Of a DNA stretch of 64,000 bases, positions 23,178 to 34,800 are shown in pieces. Position 1 is the first letter of the stretch. Every line of letters starts with the position of its first letter. Where the stretch lies: NCBI GenBank assembly GCA_016630905.1, contig WBMQ01000004.1:372001-436000 (forward strand), in the 5' to 3' direction. The notes under the pieces were generated by a model. It ran no database searches and was not told the DNA's origin. It saw only the letters and a list, made by a program, of their open reading frames with translations. This DNA comes from Capillidium heterosporum. Taxonomy: Eukaryota; Entomophthoromycota; Entomophthoromycetes; Entomophthorales; Capillidiaceae. The translations under genes and the position numbers were made by a program.

Positions 23178-23600
23178 ATGAAATTCCTAACTAATTTAAT
23201 TGTACTTGCGACTTTCACCAGTCTTATCAACTCTTTCCCCATGGCAGCCGATGTAGATAATGTGAAGGCCTTGGCCAAACGCACACTCATCCACGAAATG
23301 TCCAACTTACTGTTGAAGTTTACGGGGGGTGAGTTGACAATTCGAGCTACACCATCTACACCATCGAAGGAGGATGATAGTTTGGTTAAGGATGAAAGTT
23401 CAGTCTCCCAAGATGAACATCAAGGCAGTGATAAGGACTTGGCTTCGAAGGATGAGAGTGAAGTTGAGGAAAAGGTTGATGTTTTGGTAAAGAGAGGTAG
23501 GAAGGGTGGTAAAGGCAAGAAAGGAAAGAAGGGTAAAGGGAAGCGAGGTAAGAAGGGTAAGGGAAAAAAGGGAAAAAGAGGTGGTAAGGGAAAGAAATAA
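23178..23600 (+). CDS. Secreted pro-protein with Lys/Gly-only tail
   Basis: Single exon of 140 residues. MKFLTNLIVLATFTSLINS is a signal peptide. A KR site (ALAKR) follows at about residue 36, and a second (VLVKR) at about residue 109. Between them is a segment that becomes strongly acidic (KEDDSLVKDESS, SKDESEVEEK). After the second KR the last 31 residues consist only of Gly, Lys and Arg, in short GKK/GKG/GKR steps. The layout (leader, acidic pro-region, Kex2-type sites, highly cationic end) resembles a precursor whose acidic part neutralises a basic peptide until it is cut. Targets could be membranes, nucleic acids or the cell wall; none is shown. Base composition of the tail is purine-rich on this strand. 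No family recognised. Confidence 0.7.
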   Translation: MKFLTNLIVLATFTSLINSFPMAADVDNVKALAKRTLIHEMSNLLLKFTGGELTIRATPSTPSKEDDSLVKDESSVSQDEHQGSDKDLASKDESEVEEKVDVLVKRGRKGGKGKKGKKGKGKRGKKGKGKKGKRGGKGKK

Positions 23601-24464
23601 TCCGTTTTGAAGATGATGGGTTGGGGAATAAATGTCATAGTGATATTCATCAATAAAGGCTATAGTTATAAATTTTCTCATATTTCTGCAATATTATCTC
23701 GACATATGTTTGTGATTTGGAATTTCATATGCTTTGATAGTTTAGTCTTTAATAGAAAACGTAAAGTATAGGAGTTTATCTTGCTTGGCATATACCAAAT
23801 GTTTCGCAAATCAACCAAACTAGTAGCTACATTAATTGTTATAGTAGTATCGGTTTGATGAGATAGCTGGTATGGGTCATGGGGTAAAAGACTAAAAGGT
23901 TTATTTATAGTCCTATATCGATACAGTGCACTCACACAGTTGGTAACCGTCATTTAAGATTTTCCAAGATGAGTTTTTATTAGTATTTTGATTGCCGTAG
24001 CCACCAATTCTATATGCTTTCATATTGAAAACTCTTAAATGGCGGTTATCAACTGAATATAAGCGTATATTGAAATGAGTTAGTAGGGGAAACTTCTAAC
24101 CTCATATAGGGATATTCAACATCAAATTAGAAATGGATTGGAAATATAGGTAAAGTGAAGAAGCGTTTTGATAGACTCCTTCAGCTTTGATATTATAGAG
24201 GCCTAGCATTATACTTCCAAGTACAAATGTTTAAGATCACTTTTAACCTCTACATCTAACTTTAGTTGTCATAGAAACACCATCCACTTATATGTATATG
24301 TAAATGATTCTAGTTTAGGCTCTTGGTAGATGTCAAGTGCTTCCTAAATCAAAGCCCATTCATCTTTATCTTATATATTAAAAGCAGTGTTTAAATCTAT
24401 TTGAAAGTAGGCAATAAAGCTAAAAATAAAAGAAATAATACTATACATTTATAGTATATCCACC
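23601..24464. other. Intergenic, convergent 3' ends
   Basis: About 860 bases with no supported gene; the reverse 91-codon frame at 23678-23953 has no recognisable content. Confidence 0.35.
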
Positions 24465-27400
24465 TCAACTCTCTAACTCGGTCAACTTGCCGTTCAAGAA
24501 ATCTAACACCTTCTTCCTGGAGTAGAACCGAGTCAACTCCAAGAACTTCCTTACCAATAGCAACTTATCCCCCTTGGTTAGACTGGTATTACCCAGCTGG
24601 TTATTGATGAAGGCCTTGGCTGAGTTTGCCATGGCAACTATTTTTTAGTAGTGTAAGTAAAGGATAGTGTGAATAGAGATTACCAGAGTTGTTGGCAACG
24701 ATAAGGACTAGAAATTGGTTGGTGATCTCAGCGATAGGTGTCTTCACTTAGGGTAGTTGTAGCTTCTTCAGTAGTGGTGGCTGGAGGCGGGTTTGTAGCG
24801 GTAGTGGATGTAGATACTGGTGGTTCAGCACTGGTGCTAACATCAGTGCCCGGGACAGGTAAATCAATCTGTACTTCCTGTGCCAAGGTAGGAATTGCCT
24901 CATTAGGTTCCAATTCGCTAGTTGATACTGGGATGAGTGGACTGGCATCTAGAGTATTGACTCTCGGTGTCGAATTTTCCTCCGTTCCTAACATAATAAA
25001 CACTATTGAATTTTTAAATATAAAAAAGCAGTACCTGAAGTTAACAATGGGGGTTCCAAACTGGGTATGGTGTCCATACCAGTCAAATTAAATGGGTTCT
25101 CTCTGACAATACCCGACATCCTAGGTGAACTGAGGTACTCAGAGACTGAATCCCCCTCATCCTCGTTGTCACTCAATCCTTCAACGGTAGGGATCTTGGG
25201 AACTTTTCGGAAATTAAAAGGGTTGGGGGATTGGGGTCGAGACCTACGACGACTCATCTTACGGTTCATGCTACCTTGATTAGAGTTCCCTAAGGTTTGG
25301 GTAGTGGGATCGATAGCTTGATCCTCGATGGCGCGGTTGATCGGAGATCCGTTGTTCAATAGGAAGTCCGACTTGGCCAAGTAAGGGTTACCGAACATTT
25401 TGATCTTCTTGAATCGACGGTCCTCCTCACTCTCGAGAGGGTTACGGAACTCTTGGATCTTAGCCTCGGCTGCCTTGTAATCTCCCATGTCGAAGGAGTT
25501 GACGGAGATCTTGTTATCAGCAAATTCTATTGGAGACTGTTAGACGAAAATTAGAAGGAAAAATTACTGAATCCAATATCCTTCTCTTTGTGTATGCAGA
25601 TCCTTTGGAAGTAGTGGATTTGCTTAGTGGCGGCCGCATAAAGCTGGCTGCGGGGTATCTGCGGCACATTTACAATCAACTATTTGGTTTAATTAGTAAG
25701 CATAATTATCAAAGCTACGTCGAGAGGTTGGCCACGCCAAGGTAGCCCCATCTATTTGAAAAGGATTAAGTATGCTGTAAATTAGCTTTTCTAAATTACC
25801 AAGTTCTTGTCGTTCTCCTCGTACCTTCGTTCCAAATAAACCTTGTTAGCCTGTCAAAGATTAATTTCAGGTAAAAATGAATCCAAATACTGCTTCGACG
25901 GCGTCCTTTAGAGGGTTCATGTCGGGAACCTGGATGAAATCTAGGTTATCCAAGTTGGGTGGGTTGATCCCGTACGAATGGATGGATTCAAGAATCGACT
26001 GTTGGTAATTTAAATACAATATATCTGAAAGTTAAAGGGTACCTGACGGCAGTAGTAGGGAATCGTTTGATAGTACGTCCTGAACCGGTCGTACCACCCA
26101 CTCTCCTGAAGCCTAGGTTGCAGCTCGAACGACTCATCTAAAACGTAGACGTAAGCTTCAATCTACACCTAAAACTTACGCAAGTGTCGAAAGCACTCTG
26201 GGAAGTTGTACCCTAAAACGTAGAAGTTGATCTGCCGGTAACTGGAATTAGCCGTTATGTACCCGAAGGGTGGGGTAACTTCGCCATCCGGATGTAAGAC
26301 TGAAACTAGCAGATGCTTGGGAGAACAGAGTTGGGTCAACGTATCAGCCAAAGGAAAATCGGGCAAGATATACTTGTCGAAGGGGTAGTTTCCAGGGTGG
26401 TGGATTAAGTCGAGAGACTCAGTTAGTATCAGCGTGGGGTGAGTGGGTCGCCCCAAAGTGACACGGTAGTGGTCGGTGGTATACTTCTCGGGGAATGGAT
26501 ACAATGACTTCAAAGATTTGGCTGCCCCGGTCTCATAGGGTAAAATTAGTGTAGATAGTTCATTGCAAGTCCGACCCATCACTTGGAAAAAGATTAGTAC
26601 AAAGTAAAAAGGTGAGACCTACCGTTGGTCGCGATGAATCGAACAGTGGCTGAAGGTTCATATAGGTTGTGAAAGGAGGTGACCCTACGTTCGGCTACGT
26701 TGATGGTAAGTTCCTCGGCCAGCTTTCGTAGACTTTGGTCGTCGTGAGCTTGGAATACGATCGCTTTAAGATGTAAATTAAAAATAGATGAAAAGTTAAA
26801 TATATACCACCAAAGTTTTCCTTGAGTGTGTTGAAGTATTCAGGTTGGGAGGTATTGGGCTTGGTCAGATGGACTATAAAGAACTTCTGGTCCCATCTGT
26901 TGATACGGTTGAAGAAATTAAGACCTGGTAAATCTTCAAATTTCAAATCGAGCTATATAAAAATTTAATAAAGATGGGTTAAAGGCTTCTAAAAGTTACT
27001 TTAGTGCAGGCCCCCTTCTTCTTCATGTACTCGTCTCCATTAGTTAGCCATAAAACGTAGTTGGGTTGTAAACCCCACGGTTTCAAACCCTAATGGATGA
27101 GAAAAAAAATGAAGGTAAAATACCTGGTTTAGGGTATCCAAGTTGTAACGCATCCTAAATAAATGAAGGAACTGGAAGGCGGTTTCTAGAGCAGCTTCAA
27201 TATTCTTTATATCCATGGGCTCGGTCAAAGCTATCGAGTTATTAAAACTCTTGGCACCAAAATTCTTTGTCGATATAATCTATCAACTTTAGTTCAATTT
27301 CGGCTATTTTAAGTTAGAAAGGGTACATTATGATGGCTGAAAAGTTTGGAGTCGTAGTTGATTAACACTAGGCGTAGCTGTTTTCGAGAGTAGAGTAATG

Positions 27401-27602
27401 ATCGTTCCTAAATTGGAAAATAAAAGGTTAGGGTCTTTGCAAGTGTAATAGAAGGTAGTACGTGAAGTAAAAGTCGTATAAAGTATTTGGCAGCTGAAAA
27501 ATAAGTCAGATTTTTGGAGGCAGATGTAAACTCCTGGCTCATGGAGGTATCACTTGACAACACTATTACTAGCACTATCTCGTTATCTTCAACCGGTTGC
27601 AT
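24465..27602 (-). CDS. INTS6: Integrator complex subunit 6 (INTS6)
   Basis: About a dozen exons. The N-terminus has a von Willebrand A fold start, VLVIVLSSDTSMSQ, with the DxSxS metal-site motif, then ALETAFQFLHLFRMRYNL and NYVLWLTNGDEY, the equivalents of the human 'SLRTAFDLLNL' and 'IIITITDG' strands. The middle domain reads NYPFDKYILPDFPLADTLTQ, PFGYITANSSYRQINFYVLG and YNFPECFRHL; human INTS6 has DKLPFDKYELEPSPLTQFIL, HPFGYLKAS, NLFVMPYNYPVLLPLL in the same order. Next comes MGDYKAAEAKIQEFRNPLES with RRFKKIKMFGNPY (human MGNYQEYLK...RRLHTFGNPF). The C-terminus (LLVRKFLEFTRFYSRKKVLD) matches the DDX26B-type helix pair. Integrator cleaves nascent RNA and recruits PP2A at paused polymerase II; INTS6 bridges to PP2A and also joins INTS3 in the SOSS complex. 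Divergent from PIG-S with about 240 bases between starts. A C-terminal Thr/Pro-rich linker is poorly conserved. Confidence 0.82.
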
Positions 27603-27844
27603 CTTTTAAAAGTTGAAGTTAATCTTTTCAATCAATTTAATAAGCTGTGTATTCGTCTTCTCCTAGTTGAAGGTGTAGCTGATGTAGTTTCTTGCAGGTT
27701 CAACTCTGAAGCTTCGTTGAGCTGAACTTTCTGACTTGAATCTTTTTGTGAAAGGTTACTGGAGTTTCAGAAGACAAATTCTTCAAAATTGCCACATCAC
27801 TTTCAATCAACTGCTCTTTGATAAACTTGAATAAAACACTAAGC
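27603..27844. promoter_or_regulatory. Shared divergent promoter INTS6 / PIG-S
   Basis: Only about 240 bases separate the two start codons, so the upstream elements of both genes must lie here. No clear TATA box. Confidence 0.45.
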
Positions 27845-29596
27845 ATGGAACCTACAAACCAGAGTACCGACCTCAATTTAAACCAGCAGGAGCCCGAAGG
27901 AGAGCAAAATGGAATCAATGAGAAGGAGAAAGTTAAGAAGCTAGATGTCTACCTCTCCGATGCTGAATACCAAAGTAACTTATTTTTATCTCAGAAGACC
28001 AATTAATAATTCCAAAAATATTTAGATCGATACCAAGTTAAACTTCTTGAATTTATGTTTATAATAGTACTTGTATTAGCCAACCTATGGTATGTAACTA
28101 CAGCTGCAAACCGCCACCAACTACCCAGCAGCCTTTCCTACTTAAGTGGATACCGACAATCCCATAAATTTAGAATGCCAATTAAACTTCAACATAGTTA
28201 CCGGATTAAAAATATCTGGACTACAGTTAATCGAAACTGAGGTCAAAAAGGAGGAAGTTAAAGTCTTCAGTAGGTTACAAATCTTGGACTTGAAGTTAGA
28301 AAATGAATTGGAAGTAAAAGATAGCTATGAACTTGAAGGTAAGCTTTTTGTTTTTAAACAACTTTGCTGATAAGTTTAAATAGAGCTAGAATACTTTATT
28401 GATTTGGAAAGTTTAAATGACAAAATTGACACCACTACTTTCAACTACAACTTAATTATCGTACCAACCATCAGTAATGTAACCGTCATCAATCCTTAGT
28501 ACTTTGAACAATTTGTACTACTTGTTGACGCCTACAGAAGATATCGGTAAAACTATTTTAGAATGTAGCATATTTTCTAAACATTTTAACTATAATAGAA
28601 AAGGTGAAGAATTTGGTAAAGGATACCATAACCTACATCAGCAACTTTTTGATTGACAGTCAAGATCAACTGCGTCTAGATACCAATGTAATTTTTTTTA
28701 AATAGAAGCTAACTTTATTAGAAATTGTCGATGGAGTATGAGACCGAGTACCGAGTTAAATTTATAGTTATGGTAGAGGATCCCACCATCTCAGGAATTC
28801 CCAATACTACTGATCTTCAGCATGTCCTGGAGAATTTTTTCCTACCACTCACGCAGATCCTAAGTTTGGCCCATCCCATCGACCTTTCCCTCCATCATCT
28901 CTACTTTACGCCACTAACCTTAGAAAAGATCGACAAAAGTACTTTAGCCAACTTTGTCAACCTAGAATGGGGTTTGGAATCCGACCCCAACCTTCTAAAT
29001 TTAATCATATACCAACCTAAGGATGGGCTCAAAAGATTGGAAGAGGGACTTTCCCCGGCATTCACGTTGAGTAACTGGGGCGCCGTCGTGTTGGTGGATT
29101 CCGATGAGTACTATGATGCCGTGCAGTATCACTACCAACACCTCATCCAATACTTTGGATTAAAAGCTGGAAAGTTGACGAATCGATCCAACATCACCAT
29201 CCTACTCCTGCGATTCTAACTGACCGGTATCTTATCAGCCAAAGCCGAAATTTAATTCAGCATATACGCCAAATCGGTTTACAGCTCAAGAACATAGTTG
29301 AAGGTGATGGGCAACTTCCAGTTTCTTTAGACCAGGTGACCAAGTTGAAGAACGCTTTGAGTTATTTAAACTTGGACGAACCTGTCCAACTGGAATATCA
29401 GAAGATTCCTCTACTTAACCAGGTATTGAAGTCACTGATTGAAGTAAAGAAGGACACAGGTATGATTGCTGGGTCTTACTTCCCTCTAGAACATGTGGTG
29501 GCCGTCTATCTCCCAGTTGCTCTACCGGTTATACTGCCTTTGCTTTTGGCTAGTTTCAAGTACTTTAAAGTTAGTAAAGGAACCTACATGCTCTAG
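27845..29596 (+). CDS. GPI17: GPI transamidase subunit PIG-S (GPI17)
   Basis: Subunit of the ER complex that attaches GPI anchors to proteins. A cytosolic N-terminus of about 50 residues leads into the membrane segment FIIVLVLANLWYVTTAANRH, which keeps the W-x2-TT-x3-R-x2-LP pattern of PIG-S. The lumenal domain follows (YRVKFIVMVEDP, NFFLPLTQILSLAHPIDLSL, LSNWGAVVLVDSDEY). The C-terminal membrane segment, SYFPLEHVVAVYLPVALPVI, matches the family's '[20 protein letters not shown]'. About eight introns. One (about 28471-28500) removes an apparent in-frame TAG, and another (about 29173-29240) has an unusual GTTGAC donor but a CTAAC branch site. Near 28141-28175 either a 28-nt intron or a one-base shift is needed. 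Confidence 0.82.
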
Positions 29597-29641
29597 GATA
29601 GTTATATAAAAAGAAAAAGCCTCATTATTTTGAATTTTATT

Positions 29642-31047
29642 TCAATAGTATTGACCAGATAATAAATAAGTAGGTGATGGAAGGCCTTTGCAATGGCTGT
29701 TCCAATCTAGATCTGTTAGATCATAATTGGTATTCATAGGCACCGAATCAAAGTAGCCCATCTGACTTTCGACTTGGACTTTAGGTAGTTGCTCAAGTTT
29801 ACTTGGACGATAAAGCTCGGGATCCTCCTTACCTAAATCCCCTTTGAAATTCTCCTCTTCTTCCTCCTTCTGCCACTGGGCAGTCACCTTATTCAATTTT
29901 CGGAAACTACGCTTGAGGACTAGGCAGAAATTAAATTCAGCCTCGTAGACCTTTTGCATTGATTTTTCCGGTTGGAACTGGGCCAGCTTGGACTGACTCA
30001 ACTTGCTCAGCTGGTAACTTTTACCCTCTGAATTGTTGGTGTAAGCTTGTAAGGCCAAAGTTTTAAGAACCTGGAGCTCCAGCATAAGTTTTTGGAACTT
30101 TTGGTTGGTGGTAAGTCCTTGAACGTAGGATGATGAAGATTGTAAAGCTTGGTCGTAGTGGTAATGACTTTGAGTCATATTTTTGTTAAGGTTGGGAAAT
30201 ATGGTGTTATCTAGCTGGTTGGTGGTATTTAGTTGCAACTGATACGACAGCAGGTGGTAAATGTAGTTGATGTAGCTAAAGAGGAGGTAAGGAAGCTGAT
30301 CAAATGCTATATTAAAACTACCTTTGTAGTGCAGTACAGTAGTCAGGAACTGGGCTTGGGAGTTTATCGGCAAGGCTCAATGTTAAAGTTAGAAAGCTGT
30401 TAAGGCTAATCAACCGTCTTAAGGACTAAATTTATATAGCCTGTAAGTTTTATAAGTTAAAATAGTAGATTACCTGGACATCTACTCCACATTTCAATAT
30501 TAGTAAACCGATCAACAAGGTCCTAAAAGCCATTATCTCCAGATTTATTATCTCTCCAAGGGTAATCTGGCTTTTCAAGTTGAAAAGTGCGTCTTGATTT
30601 GAAAATGACTTTGATTGTCAACATATAAGCTAAGTTTTTTTAGTAAACGGTGACTTGCTATAAAGTTACAAATAATTTGGGAATTTAGATCTTTTAGGTC
30701 CAATTCCTCTATGAGATGTATCGAGTTGACAGCTAACTAATAAGCAACATTAAATTTTATCAATATGTAAAAAGTACCTTTATACAGTAATCCAAATCTA
30801 TTTTCTCTAAAATCAAGTTTTCTACAAGCTTCGATTTATACTTGCTAAAGCTGTTGAAAATAGTTCCATTTATGTTTGGATCAGAGTAGCTTATGCTCAT
30901 GTAACTTAAACTACATTTGAAATTGAGTAGGTAGTCGGTCAAGTATAGGAGTTTGGTGTCGTTGAACTTGTCGATAGTCTCTTCGATATCCTTCAGTGCC
31001 TGCTTGTTGGGCTTCAACTTGGTCTTCAGTTTGTTCAGCATACTCAT
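29642..31047 (-). CDS. Unknown protein, structure partly unresolved
   Basis: At least three coding blocks on the reverse strand. The first begins MSMLNKLKTKLKPNKQALKD and ends before a GT-AG intron at about 30730-30780; the second contains SIHLIEELDLKDLNSQIICN; a third hydrophobic stretch reads MAFRTLLIGLLILKCGV. The long last exon (29642-30373) has HYHYDQALQSSSSYVQGL, a predicted helical LMLELQVLKTLALQAY, an acidic EEEEE run and a C-terminal DLTDLDWNSHC. The join between the second and third blocks (about 30590-30610) does not keep frame with any intron I can draw, so there may be a one-base error or a broken gene. No family recognised. It lies tail-to-tail with PIG-S (46 bases). Confidence 0.45.
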
Positions 31048-31874
31048 CTTTCAAATTGTAGTTTTGATTGAGAGGCCAAATTAGATCTTTTCTATGATGT
31101 TCGTTTGCCAAGAATCCAATCAGCAATCATATACGTAGTTTCAAATAGCCTTTTGCTTTCATTGGGTAAATGCTATAAAAAAGTACGTTACTTGTAGAAA
31201 CTACGTAAATGGTGACGAAATTAGCTAATGGATTTATAGTGAATTCTTCAGTGTTATAGTATAAAGTAAGCTTACACGAGAAGAGCTACAAGAATAGTCA
31301 CAATATGGAGTTTGCCTATGCTTTATGAAACAACCTTGGTTCACTAATTATATAGTAGATTTAGATTGCCTGGTATCTAGGCAAGGAGATATCTAAATTT
31401 CCCTAAACTGCCCGCATCCATCCAATTTGAGTGTTTCGGATTAAACCGCTGGTCTGTTTGTAATTATATGTGTAATTTTGCAATATATCTATATGTTTAT
31501 GTATAAGTCATTTGCACCCATTCTCATCTAATTTCGAACAAAACTGGAGTTTTTAGTAAGTTCCAGAGGAATTTAGGCTTTTGGATTAGCCACCTATTCC
31601 AAAATGCAGTTACAAATAGAAGCATTTCAAATCAAGTGAGGATACGAATCAGTTTCTTACAGATCTATAAACTGCATTTCTTTGCATTTCCATAGCAAAG
31701 TTTTGTAATAGTTTAGATTCAAACAAAAATTAGATTCAATCAGCTATAAAAGGGCAGTCGATGTAAAAAAGCTCTCTCTCTCACATAAAGTTGAGTAAAG
31801 CACTACCTGAAAGTGCTTGATAAGCCTTGTTTTAACATCAAATTCAAAAGCTTAAAAGCTGCAATCTATATAAA
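31048..31874. other. Intergenic upstream of INTS5
   Basis: About 830 bases. TATAAAA at 31745-31751 and a CTCTCTCTC tract at about 31773-31781 lie before the INTS5 start and may be its promoter. Nothing else seen. Confidence 0.4.
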
Positions 31875-34800
31875 ATGATGTCGGTTGGAAGGGACGTACC
31901 TGTTCATCTGCCCAACCATGTTAACAACAACCTCCCTAATGGTCATCATCGACTTGGTGAATACGACCATGAGCCATTCCGTTCGATAAAGGATGCCTGT
32001 AACAGCCTATTTTCAATAATACCAAGGTTAACCGACAACTCGATCGACGAGCCATCAATGAGCAAATATCAAAAGCTTAGTGGGCTGGCGGCGAGCCTGG
32101 TTAGAGACTGCATGCAGCAGGCGGAAGAAAACCCCGAGGTTTGGTGCCAGGTAACTTGAAGCTACAGCCTATTATTAAAAACTCAAAGTTCCTTTTGGAT
32201 CTGATTTGCAATCTAGAGAAAAGTGGGAAACTGGAAATGCTCGAACGTAAACAGAAAATATTTAAAAATATATTGACTTGTAATAGATCTAAATTTATCG
32301 GAAGAAAGCTGGAATAATCCGGGCCATATCGTTGGTCAGCCTACCATCCAGAAGCTGATTAATCTGCTCGTTCACCTGATGAACTTACAGCCCCTACCCG
32401 AAAGCTTCACAAATGAGTAAATTTTCAAAGCTTACGTATATTGTTTTAATCTTTCTACTTAGAGACCATTTCCCTTTGAATGTTGAAGCACAAGATGGAT
32501 CTCTAGCTCTAAGGGTGACCAAGGTAAATCTGCTAACAATCGTTTAAAGCCTAACAATTCAATAGTTTATTGCCGATGCTATCCGTAACTCTCCCTCTAC
32601 GAAGCGTAAGCTCGACTTAGATTGGCTGTTATTTATGTTGATGAAAAATGCTCCACATCACATGCTTCCTACATCAATCTATGCCTGTCTTACTTCTTTG
32701 TCCGATGATCCGATCTATCGAGATATCTATCAACAGCTCGTTATGGGGAGGGGCTATAACAGGTCAAATCTAGTATTAGATTTGGGGAGATCTAACGATT
32801 TTCGTCATCGTTTCCTTCTTACCATACGTAAAGCCCTTCTTCTAAAACCTCAGAACAAAGCTATTATAAATCACACCATAAATAAGGTTATAAAGACATA
32901 CTTTGTTCAATGTACCCATATGAGCGCTGCTGGAATCGGTATGTATATGCAAATATATAAATTGGCTGATAAATTATACCTTTTAGATTGGCCCTGCTTC
33001 GTCTTAAGCAACCTGGGGCTTCTATTTATGCTCGATATCTACAACCTGGAAGGTAATAGACACTTGTAACTATGTACTTACTTTTAGCCCTGGTTAATTC
33101 CCTGAACCAAACTGCCTCAACCGAAGTTTTTACAATAATAATACAAGATTCCCAACATCACTTCTCCAAGACTTTCCTGATTAAGTAAGCTAGGTGACAG
33201 TATCTGATATTAACTATAATTTTAAGTCGCGATCACGGCCCGTTGCCATTCTTTAGGCTGGCTTACCATGTGCTTAAATTCGTTATAGAGGAAAACCCTA
33301 GATCAGAGTACCACCACCTGATTAACCTGGCACTTTACCTGGATAACCTATTTGAGCTTCCGCAGCTGGCTACCCTGAGTACTGCCGGATCGGCGGTTGT
33401 AGAAGTTATGAATCGGATAGCTGATCAAATATTCAATGGAATAACCCTTATATTGGCTACGGTAAATATCAATACTATAGCGTTACTAACTAGATGCAAA
33501 ATCAGATTAAAAGCACGCTGGTTACTACCTATTCCGATCGTCCGTTGGAGTTTAAACAACTCTTGGAGCAGAATTTAGCAGATAGTAAGGCTCCTCCTTT
33601 GGATGGCTTGGCCTTCAACCGGATCGTGGATCGATTCTTTTCCGTAGTTGATAGCAACTTGGAAATTGATACAATGGGTAATGTTACTTCTCGTCGCATG
33701 TCTCAACTCTACGACCTCTTAAGCCTGGCTTTAGACCAGTTTATCGAAACTAGCCCCAAGGTTGCTGTTGTTGCACACCTTTTTACCCGGTTCCATGTGC
33801 AACTTGAAGACCATTTCTCTAGTCCAGCCTTATACTACCTATATAAGGTGCTCCGAGAGTTCGTCGTCAATAGTCAAGTGAATTTTAAAGGGTAAGTATA
33901 CTTTTTCAATCAAGTTCTCATATTTTTATGTTAGATTTACCAATGAGCTTTCCTCCTTGATTTCTAAAAACAACATAGATGTCACTACTACCCTCTTAAC
34001 CAATATCGGGTTGATATTTCATTATGATTTTATTGAATCTACCGATCCGATGGGTATGGAGCTTATTACAGCACTACTTAAATGCTACCCGCCCACATCC
34101 ACGCTCCCACCTGATGATGCTATGATTGATACCATGATTTTATTCACCTCTAAGCTTGGTAACCTAGTCACGAGCTCCAAGCGAATACCATCGTTGCCTT
34201 TCCGTTATTTGGTAGTTGAATTTGCAATTACAAGTTTCTTAAACCTGGTAAATAATTCGCAAGAGACCAGCCTGGCCCTGAGCTCAAGCCTCCGACGGGT
34301 TGAGCAACTCATGGTATCAAGTGGAAAACTGGCTTCCATACAGGTTGTCTCACAACTCTTGTTGGAAAGGGTTGTAACTGGCGATTTCAGTAAATCCCCC
34401 GTCAGCCTAGCCGATCGGCTCACTCGAGTTTCTGGCTTTGATGTAGGTACCAGCGACTCAATGTGGGAGCAGGGCACTTGCAACTCCGATGTAGATTCCT
34501 TCACCCACCAAGCCATCGGCAGCTTTACGAGGCAGTTGATCAAGCGACCGAAGTTAGCATCAGCTCCATTGCTTAGTAAAGATTCTTTTAACATACCGAC
34601 TTTCCTCCTGTCACTTGAAGAGGCCTCTCGGCATAAATTCTTTGATGCCCATTCTCCATTCCCCAACTGTCCTGAGCTACTTAAAGTAAGCCACCAACTC
34701 TACCCATCTAGTTGATCTAGTTTCTACTTTCACGAGAGGTACATTTATAGTATTTACTTTCCTAATCGGTGCTATAGGAAACAAACAATCGTTGGCCGAT

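Noticed and set aside
25530-25745. Forward 71-codon frame antisense to INTS6
   Set aside because: Lies inside the reverse-strand INTS6 gene and has no independent support.
28490-28502. In-frame TAG in PIG-S, suggesting stop-codon reassignment
   Set aside because: A 5' GTACCA and a 3' CCTTAG make a GT-AG intron that is in phase and removes it; TAG also ends other genes here, e.g. DBP7.
29170-29245. Apparent frame break in PIG-S
   Set aside because: Best explained by an intron of about 65 nt with GTTGAC donor and a CTAAC branch site that restores the conserved helix.
32145-32200. Apparent -1 frame break in INTS5 after WCQ
   Set aside because: An in-phase intron of about 40 nt (GTAACT...CTCAAAG) explains it and brings the frame into line with the INTS5 pattern.
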